From positions 1 to 12,511 of the forward strand of contig JAJXYA010000200.1 of assembly GCA_021780795.1 (NCBI GenBank): 12,511 nucleotides of DNA, read 5' to 3'. The position numbers were made by a program, and so were the translations under genes. Positions 6,701 to 12,511 of the stretch are shown here, piece by piece; positions within the stretch are counted from its first letter, which is position 1; every line of letters starts with the position of its first letter. The DNA is from Bacillota bacterium (lineage in GTDB: Bacteria > Bacillota_A > Clostridia > Clostridiales > Clostridiaceae). The notes below the pieces were generated by a model, which was not told the DNA's origin, did not search any database, and saw nothing but the letters and a program-made list of their open reading frames with translations.

Positions 6701-9700
6701 TAGTTGCCTATGTTATAAGCAAGGATAGAGGATTAGAAACCCTTGAAATGCAAGAAGAAGAAAAGATCTTCTTAAGGAAATTAAGTAGAAAAACCTGGGC
6801 GTATTTTGAGGATTTCGTCAACGACGAAAATAATTGGCTTGGACCCGATAATTACCAAGAAGATCCACCTAATGGGGTAGCTCATAGAACTTCACCAACC
6901 AATATGGGTATGGGATTAACCTCAAATTTAGTTGCCTATGATTTAGGATATATAGGAATCATAGACTCCGTAAGTAGAATAGGGAAGATCATGACTTCCA
7001 TGCAAGACATGGCTACTTATAAAGGTCATTTTTATAATTGGTATGATACTAAAACTAAAACACCGCTTTATCCTAGATATGTGTCCACTGTGGATAGTGG
7101 GAACTTAGTTGGTTATCTGTGGGTAACTAGCCAGGCATTAGAGGAATATTTAAGCAATCCAATACTTAATCCTATGCAAGCTAAGGGCCTACAAGACACT
7201 ATGAGGCTCGCTAGTGAAGAAATAGAAGGGTTCTCAGGCGTAAAAGAATTATATCATGGAGTAATACAGGATCTAGACAATTATAAAGTAGATTTTAACT
7301 CTTGGAAAACTATACTTGTAGACTTAGCTGATAAGGTTATAGAAGTGGAGAAAATACAAACAGAAGAGGAACTATATTGGAATAAAAAGCTCAAAGGTGA
7401 TGTGGATGGATTCTTAGAAGAAATAAATGAATTTTTCCCTTGGTTTGATTTTCCTCTTGAAAAAAGTTTTGGTTTAGAGATTAATAATTCTTTAAGGAGC
7501 TTATTAGAAAATACGACCTTAAATAATATCCCAGAAAAAACAACTAACATATTAAATATGTTAAAAGGTAAATCAAAAGATAATGAAGCTTTATCAAGAT
7601 TGAAAATTCAGCTACAAAACACAAAAGAAAAATCTGAAATGATTATTAGTAGCATAGAGAGTTTAAAAGAAAAACTAAACTTTATAGTAGACGCTACGGA
7701 TTTTAAAATGTTATATGATGAAGACAGGGCGCTATTTAGTATTGGGTATGACGTGGAGAATGATAGTCTAGGTAAGAGCTACTATGATTTATTAGCTTCT
7801 GAGTCAAGGCAGGCTAGTTTTATGGCTATAGCAAAAGGTGACGTTCCTAAAAAACATTGGTTTAAGCTTGGTAGATCTATGACTCTTATGGGAAAAGGTA
7901 AGGGATTAGTTTCTTGGAGTGGGACCATGTTTGAATATATGATGCCCCTACTTATAATGAAAAATTATCCAGATACAATGTTAGATGAAACTTACAAAGG
8001 TGTAATTGAGGCACAAAAGCAGTATTGTAATGAAAGAGGTGTGCCTTTTGGAATCTCTGAATCTGCATTTTATAATTTTGATGTGAATTTAAACTATCAG
8101 TATAAGGCATTTGGAATAGCAGGGGTAGGCTTAAAGAGAGGGCTAGCAAATGAATTGGTGGTTTCACCATATTCTACTGTTATGGCACTGCAAACGGATT
8201 TTAGAGGGGCTTATGATAATCTTAAAAAACTTACTGATGAAGGCCTAGAAGGAACATATGGGTTTTATGAAGCTGTAGACTATACTAAAAACAGAATATC
8301 TAAAGATGAATCAAAGGCAATTATTAAGTGTTTCATGATTCACCATGAAGGAATGAGCTTAATGGCTTTAGATAATGTATTATTAAAAAATGTTCTCCAA
8401 AAGAGATTTCATGCACTACCAAAGGTCAAAGCCACAGAGCTATTACTTCAAGAGAAAATTTCTAAGAGAGTAGTATATGATAGAGAACATAAATTTAATG
8501 TATCAGGCACTTCTATGGGAAAACAAAAGATTATAGTTAGAAAATATACTACAGCAAACACAGAAACACCAGAAACACATTTAATTTCAAATGGAAGCTA
8601 TTCTCTAATGATTTCTAATAGTGGAGCAGGATACGCTTCAAGAAATAGAACTATGATTTACAGATGGAAGGAAGATGTAACTAAAGACAATACAGGTATG
8701 TTCGTGTATATCAAAGATGTGGAGGAAAATGAATACTTCAGTGCGGCTTATGAACCTTGTAAAAAAGAAGGAGATAACTATGAAGTGACTTTTTCTCTAG
8801 ATAAAGCTGAATTTACAAGAAGTGATAATAATATTACTACTCGCACAGAAATCACGGTGTCTACAGAAGATGACTCAGAGGTTAGAAGATTAACCATTAC
8901 AAATCATGATACTATGAGTAAAAATTTAGAAATAACCAGCTATTTAGAAGTAACTCTAGCTCATTATGATGCAGATATAGTGCATCCAGCTTTCGGAAAT
9001 CTATTTGTAAAGACAGAGTATATAGATAACCCTAGCTGTATCCTTGCAACGAGAAGACCTAGAGCTAAAGGAAAGAAACAACCTTGGCTTATGCAAACTG
9101 TTGCAACTCAAGGAACTACAGTAGGAACTATTCAATATGAGACTAGCAGAGCTAATTTCATAGGGCGTGGTGAAAATACAATACATCCTATAACCATGAA
9201 ACGAGACTCGCTTTTATCTAATACTGTGGGAGCGGTGCTAGACCCTATAGTAAGTATAAGAAGAAGAGTTAAAATAAAACCTGGTGAAACTTGCATTATA
9301 GCCTTCACTACAGCTATAGCTAATAGTAAAGTGGAAGTAATAAATTTAGCTAAGAAATATAGTGAACTTCATAATGTAAATAGGGTGTTTGAATTAGCTT
9401 GGAGCCAAACTCAAGTTGACATGAAATATTTAGGTATAAAATCTACACAAGCAAATTTATATCAAGTAATGGCTTCTAAAATTTTATTTTTAAATTCTAC
9501 CTTTAAAGAAAGAGAAGAATATATAAAAGGGGTAAAGAAGGGTCAATTTACTCTTTGGGGATATGGTATTTCAGGAGATTTACCAATAATTCTTCTAATA
9601 GCTAGAGAGAGTAAAGACAGAGATTTAGTTCGTCAGCTTTTAAACGCCCATGAATACCTAAGCCTTAAGGGATTAAGGGTTGATTTAGTAATAATAAATC

Positions 9701-12378
9701 TTCAAAAAACTTCATATGATCAACCTCTACAAACTGATATTAAAGATTTAGTAGGCAGTAGTCATTTAAGAGATAAAGAAAATAAACCGGGGGGAATCTT
9801 TATACTGAATAAAGCTACTATCATGGATGAAGATATAGAGCTTTTGATGGCTATAGCTAGAATAGTTATAGATTCTAGCAAGGGAATGCTAGTATCTCAA
9901 ATTAAGAATAATTATGAGGGGATAGAGAAACAACCATTACTAGAAACTAAAGAAAATGGAGTTACCTTTACGCCTCATAAGTTTAATATGAAACCATTAG
10001 AGTACTTTAATGATTTAGGAGGCTTTAATGTAGAAGATGAAAATTACACTATTTTGCTCAAAGATTTCAATAATACACCAGCACCTTGGATAAATGTTAT
10101 TTCAAATGGTGATTTTGGGTTCCATGTATCGGAAGTTGGGTCAGCTTATACTTGGCACCTCAATAGCAGAGAAAATAAAATTACTACTTGGTCTAATGAC
10201 TGGGTAAGTGATGAATGCTCGGAAGCTATATACTTGAGAGATGAAACACAAGGGAATGTGTGGAGTATTACACCTAAACCTATAAGAGATGGTGGAGAAT
10301 ACTTAATTGAACATGGTTTTGGATATTCAAATTTTAAGCATGAAGCCTTTGGAATCTTGGGAGAAGTGACAATGTTTGTACCTATGGAGTATAACCTTAA
10401 GCTTTGTAAGATAAAACTTAAGAATAATAGTGATGTAGCTCGTGAGTTAAGTTTAACTTACTATGCAGAGCTTGTAATGGGCGTTGTGCCTCAGCACACT
10501 GCTGAGCACATTGTTACTTATTTAAATGAAGAACAGAAATATATATATGCCACAAATTCTTATAGTCAGCATTTTGGTAAATTAAATGCTTTCTTAAAAT
10601 TATTTGGTGGCGAAGATGTAAGCTTTACTGGTAATAGAAGTGAGTTTCTAGGTAGAGGAGGAAGTGTAGAGAGTCCAGAGGCACTAAAGAGAATAAGGCT
10701 TTCAAACAATGTAGGAGCAGGACTTGATCCATGTCTTGCAATTACTTCGAAAATTCACTTAGAGCCTAATATGGAGATAGAACTCGTAGCTATGTTAGGT
10801 GAAAATGAGAATTTAGATAGTATTTCAAACATTATTGTGGAGTTTGAAGATTTTGAAAAAGTGGATAGTGAACTCAAAGCAGTGAAGGAGTATTGGGATA
10901 GGCTACTTCATACGTTGCAAGTTAAGACTCCAGATAAGAGCATGGACTTAATGCTTAATGGATGGCTAATGTATCAAACTATAGCCTGTAGAATATGGGC
11001 AAGAACTGCTTTTTATCAATCTGGTGGAGCTTATGGTTTTAGAGATCAGCTTCAAGATGTTATGCCTTTAAGTTTCCTTGAGCCGAGTATGACTAAAAAA
11101 CAAATTCTATATAGTGCCTCAAGACAATTTGTTGAAGGTGATGTGCAACATTGGTGGCATCCAGTTGTAGATAGCGGAATAAGAACAAGATTCTCTGATG
11201 ACTTATTATGGCTACCTTTTACCACTATGGATTATATAAAAAATACAGGAGATTTTGCTATTCTTGATGAAGAGGCTGAGTATTTAATGGATACACCATT
11301 AGCTGAAGGTGAAGACGAAAGATACAATATTTCAGGAAGAGCAGATTTTAAAGGCAGTATATATGAGCACTGTATAAAAGCTATCGATAGAGGTCTTAAA
11401 TTTGGTCCACACAACATTCCGCTAATGGGAAGTGGGGATTGGAATGATGGAATGAGTACTGTAGGAAACAAGGGAAAAGGTGAAAGTGTATGGCTAGGAT
11501 GGTTCTTATATGATATACTAGATAATTTTACTCAGGCCTGTGCATACAAAAAAGATGATGAAAGACTGAAGAGATATAAGGAAATGCAAGAGTATATTAG
11601 AATAAATCTAGAAGAAAATGCATGGGATGGTAATTGGTATAGGAGAGCTTATTTTGATGATGGGACCCCACTGGGCTCATCTCAAAATGAAGAGTACCAA
11701 ATAGATTCTCTATCTCAATCTTGGGCAGTTATATCAGGAGCTGGGAGTAAAGAAAGAACAGCGGAAGCTATGAAGTCTCTAGAGCATTATTTAATAAAAG
11801 AAGATAAGGGAATGATCTTCCTTTTAACTCCACCTTTTAGTAAATCTGCTTTGGAGCCAGGTTATATCAAGGGCTATGTGCCTGGAGTTAGAGAAAATGG
11901 AGGGCAATATACACATGCTGCAACTTGGGTAATCCTTGCCTTTGCTAAACTTTCACAAGGTAATAAAGCAACTAAGCTCTATAATATGATAAATCCTATT
12001 AATCATACAAAAACCCTGCCTCAGTGTGAAAAATATAAAACTGAACCTTACGTAATGACTGCTGATGTTTATGGAAAAGAACCTCATGTAGGGCGCGGAG
12101 GGTGGAGTTGGTATACTGGAACTTCAGGATGGATGTATAGAACAGGTATAGAAGCTATTTTAGGATTTAAACTAAAGGAGGGAAAAGGCTTTAGCATTGA
12201 ACCTTGCGTGCCAGAGGAATGGTCTCATTATGAGATTATTTATAAAAAAGATAAATTTGAATATGTGATTGAAGTTAAACGCCAAGGAGAAAAAGGTATT
12301 TGGTTAGATGGTAATTTATGTGAGGATGCATTAGTTCCATTTATTGATGGCGTGCATAAAGTAGAGGTTATAATTTAA
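3748..12378 (+). CDS. ndvB: Cyclic beta-1,2-glucan synthase (GT84 / glycoamylase-like GH189 / GH94), NdvB/ChvB/Cgs type
   Basis: This giant membrane enzyme (2,876 residues, normal for the family) makes cyclic beta-1,2-glucan from UDP-glucose. Residues 3-20 are a membrane segment. A conserved cytoplasmic domain follows, with AAEWLLDN near 103 and GELWAIPIMLR near 182. Membrane segments at about 425-447 and 454-482 precede the GT84 glucosyltransferase: LDADT (Asp643, Asp645), SHDLLEG (Asp757), RLHRW (788-792). More membrane segments lie at about 824-869, 891-915 and 943-989, with LLEWQTA at 924-930. The glycoamylase-like domain (about 1005-1567) should be the cyclising transglycosylase; it has a helical insert (about 1140-1320) and candidate catalytic Glu1396, Glu1438 and Glu1534. 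A degenerate GH94-like module (about 1591-1945) precedes a full GH94 phosphorylase module (about 2090-2876) with HWWH (2468-2471), GSGDWNDGM (Asp2564/Asp2567), GGQYTH (2718-2723) and GRGGWSWYTGTSGW (2782-2795). The phosphorylase would trim chains. GTG 3748 was chosen over GTG 3739 for its ribosome binding site. The gene is monocistronic, with no exporter beside it. Confidence 0.95.
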   Translation: MPYVTLGAIVVISILIYILVRRNLNYNEEENLLEDIPTINVNREDLEKHAFEIAHHYSDIKNTNCKKKLISNLDRSYEKILKGYENIDKEGKNKKEVLPAAEWLLDNLYLVEKEYKSIKHNMPQTYYNDLPVIYKGVMKGYPRVYHIAIEIVSHTDGRMDENIIANFIRAYQKNTVLTSGELWAIPIMLRIALIQNISKITDKIVKAQQDKKEAELVAERLINAFNEGKIVTEVSLLNSEKLIFNSHFTERLLKLLRDNGIDSKEVYDFIDEKLYAEETSSEKIISLEHQIEASFQISMGNSINSIRAIEGLNWRNYFEKLSSVESILREDPSCVYREMDFKSRDKYRHEIEKISKYTKLPESYIAKKAIECCNEIEVSENNTYKQHVGYYLIDEGLHELKEKIGYKNIGIQGLKNSTNKNRENFYIGSIIAFTVMIIGLFILLSLLNDNDKELWRYVVAIIVILVPCSEIAISIFNWSVNVLSTPSFIPKMDFKEVIPEKYSTVVVIPTLLNNTSRVKELVHDLEIHYLANAQNNLYFALLGDFKDSDSEDEEEDKEVVNVGLLAIEGLNKKYCKDGKKIFFFLNRYRQYNKKENKWIGWERKRGKLMEFNEFLRGNENTSYNVISSDAQELRKVKYVITLDADTKIPRDSAKKLIGAMAHPLNNAIINHGNKNVSRGYGLMQPRIGVSILSANKTLFSKIFSGETGIDMYTTAVSDVYQDLFGEGIFTGKGIYDVDVFNYMLRDEIPENTVLSHDLLEGAYVRTALVTDVEFIDGYPAYYNSSFMRLHRWTRGDWQLLPWLKKASVINKMSKWKILDNMRRSLLAPSITILLILTLAGILPDGTDKWFITAFVALLAPILFDVTEAVVSPAKGISLSGKIQNSKMAIEQVFLIFCFIPFQAYLMLDAIIRTLYRLTVSKKNLLEWQTAADVEVRLGKSLKDFIASMWMGSAVSLLILFLAFNRSISIGLLSIPSCMLWFLSPVVAYVISKDRGLETLEMQEEEKIFLRKLSRKTWAYFEDFVNDENNWLGPDNYQEDPPNGVAHRTSPTNMGMGLTSNLVAYDLGYIGIIDSVSRIGKIMTSMQDMATYKGHFYNWYDTKTKTPLYPRYVSTVDSGNLVGYLWVTSQALEEYLSNPILNPMQAKGLQDTMRLASEEIEGFSGVKELYHGVIQDLDNYKVDFNSWKTILVDLADKVIEVEKIQTEEELYWNKKLKGDVDGFLEEINEFFPWFDFPLEKSFGLEINNSLRSLLENTTLNNIPEKTTNILNMLKGKSKDNEALSRLKIQLQNTKEKSEMIISSIESLKEKLNFIVDATDFKMLYDEDRALFSIGYDVENDSLGKSYYDLLASESRQASFMAIAKGDVPKKHWFKLGRSMTLMGKGKGLVSWSGTMFEYMMPLLIMKNYPDTMLDETYKGVIEAQKQYCNERGVPFGISESAFYNFDVNLNYQYKAFGIAGVGLKRGLANELVVSPYSTVMALQTDFRGAYDNLKKLTDEGLEGTYGFYEAVDYTKNRISKDESKAIIKCFMIHHEGMSLMALDNVLLKNVLQKRFHALPKVKATELLLQEKISKRVVYDREHKFNVSGTSMGKQKIIVRKYTTANTETPETHLISNGSYSLMISNSGAGYASRNRTMIYRWKEDVTKDNTGMFVYIKDVEENEYFSAAYEPCKKEGDNYEVTFSLDKAEFTRSDNNITTRTEITVSTEDDSEVRRLTITNHDTMSKNLEITSYLEVTLAHYDADIVHPAFGNLFVKTEYIDNPSCILATRRPRAKGKKQPWLMQTVATQGTTVGTIQYETSRANFIGRGENTIHPITMKRDSLLSNTVGAVLDPIVSIRRRVKIKPGETCIIAFTTAIANSKVEVINLAKKYSELHNVNRVFELAWSQTQVDMKYLGIKSTQANLYQVMASKILFLNSTFKEREEYIKGVKKGQFTLWGYGISGDLPIILLIARESKDRDLVRQLLNAHEYLSLKGLRVDLVIINLQKTSYDQPLQTDIKDLVGSSHLRDKENKPGGIFILNKATIMDEDIELLMAIARIVIDSSKGMLVSQIKNNYEGIEKQPLLETKENGVTFTPHKFNMKPLEYFNDLGGFNVEDENYTILLKDFNNTPAPWINVISNGDFGFHVSEVGSAYTWHLNSRENKITTWSNDWVSDECSEAIYLRDETQGNVWSITPKPIRDGGEYLIEHGFGYSNFKHEAFGILGEVTMFVPMEYNLKLCKIKLKNNSDVARELSLTYYAELVMGVVPQHTAEHIVTYLNEEQKYIYATNSYSQHFGKLNAFLKLFGGEDVSFTGNRSEFLGRGGSVESPEALKRIRLSNNVGAGLDPCLAITSKIHLEPNMEIELVAMLGENENLDSISNIIVEFEDFEKVDSELKAVKEYWDRLLHTLQVKTPDKSMDLMLNGWLMYQTIACRIWARTAFYQSGGAYGFRDQLQDVMPLSFLEPSMTKKQILYSASRQFVEGDVQHWWHPVVDSGIRTRFSDDLLWLPFTTMDYIKNTGDFAILDEEAEYLMDTPLAEGEDERYNISGRADFKGSIYEHCIKAIDRGLKFGPHNIPLMGSGDWNDGMSTVGNKGKGESVWLGWFLYDILDNFTQACAYKKDDERLKRYKEMQEYIRINLEENAWDGNWYRRAYFDDGTPLGSSQNEEYQIDSLSQSWAVISGAGSKERTAEAMKSLEHYLIKEDKGMIFLLTPPFSKSALEPGYIKGYVPGVRENGGQYTHAATWVILAFAKLSQGNKATKLYNMINPINHTKTLPQCEKYKTEPYVMTADVYGKEPHVGRGGWSWYTGTSGWMYRTGIEAILGFKLKEGKGFSIEPCVPEEWSHYEIIYKKDKFEYVIEVKRQGEKGIWLDGNLCEDALVPFIDGVHKVEVII

Positions 12379-12380
12379 AA

Positions 12381-12421
12381 AAAACAGATGGCTTTTTGAA
12401 AAAGTCATCTGTTTTAAATTT
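12381..12421 (+). terminator. Terminator after the glucan synthase, probably bidirectional
   Basis: AAAACAGATGGCTTTTT (12381-12397) pairs with AAAAAGTCATCTGTTTT (12399-12415) with one G-U wobble. The innermost A/T pairs must open to form the loop. The right arm ends in T residues, with a further short T run downstream. A-residues lead into the left arm, so the reverse strand also has a hairpin with a T-tract. It starts directly after the stop codon. Confidence 0.85.
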
Positions 12422-12433
12422 TGGAGGGTATAA

Positions 12434-12449
12434 TATTTTTTAAAAAATA
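12434..12449. repeat. Perfect A/T palindrome in the right-hand intergenic DNA
   Basis: TATTTTTTAAAAAATA is a 16-base perfect palindrome made only of A and T. It lies shortly after an unattached GGAGGG (12423-12428) that has no start codon at a suitable distance. It may be simple low-complexity DNA between genes. Nothing else is recognisable in 12422-12485. Confidence 0.3.
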
Positions 12450-12485
12450 GCCATTTAATTATTAGTTTTTAGTAAAAAAACAAAA

Positions 12486-12511
12486 TTAATCTTGTTTATC
12501 AAAATCTTCAT
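12486..12511 (-). CDS. Possible 3' end of a convergent gene cut by the window edge
   Basis: The minus strand reads EDFDKQD then TAA (stop at 12488-12486), a hydrophilic tail typical of soluble bacterial proteins. The A-run before the 12381-12415 hairpin would supply a T-tract for a gene arriving from the right. Only seven codons are visible, and another frame is also open here, so this is a guess from context. Confidence 0.2.

Noticed and set aside
3739..12378. Gene fusion or assembly artefact explaining the unusual 8.6-kb frame
   Set aside because: The domain order and total length match normal cyclic beta-1,2-glucan synthases, and no frame interruption is seen.

Overview
The window is AT-rich, low-GC Gram-positive DNA, most likely from a Clostridium-type Firmicute. 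The reasons are the strong A/T bias in coding and intergenic DNA, GGAGG-type ribosome binding sites, consensus sigma-A promoter elements, U-tract hairpin terminators, and proteins of clostridial or staphylococcal character. Genus is an inference. No RNA gene, CRISPR array, insertion sequence or phage gene was seen.

Layout, left to right. Positions 1-122 hold a possible 3' end of a plus-strand gene (weak). Positions 123-2052, minus strand, are a drug-efflux module: a MarR-type repressor resembling MepR, followed by a MATE exporter resembling MepA. The two genes appear to be separate transcription units, each with its own promoter and an identical 13-base GTTAG-containing palindromic operator. 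Positions 2053-2291 are a divergent regulatory region. Positions 2292-3593, plus strand, encode an M18 zinc aminopeptidase (ApeB type) that ends at a strong terminator. Positions 3594-3747 are a leader region. Positions 3748-12378, plus strand, are one giant gene for a cyclic beta-1,2-glucan synthase (NdvB/ChvB/Cgs type, about 2,876 residues), filling about 70% of the window and closed by a terminator that looks bidirectional. The last about 95 bases have no clear gene, only a possible 3' end of a convergent gene.

How the genes work together. The repressor and exporter form a self-contained, probably ligand-inducible efflux system: repressor on both promoters, release when a toxic compound binds. 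The aminopeptidase is a housekeeping peptide-turnover enzyme with its own promoter and terminator. The glucan synthase is monocistronic and combines, in one membrane protein, UDP-glucose polymerisation (GT84), cyclising transglycosylation (glycoamylase-like/GH189 domain) and phosphorolytic length control (GH94 domain). No glucan exporter lies beside it.

I do not see an undescribed multi-gene system. The most informative observations are the paired MepR-type operators and the presence of a complete cyclic glucan synthase, without a neighbouring exporter, in a probable Gram-positive host.
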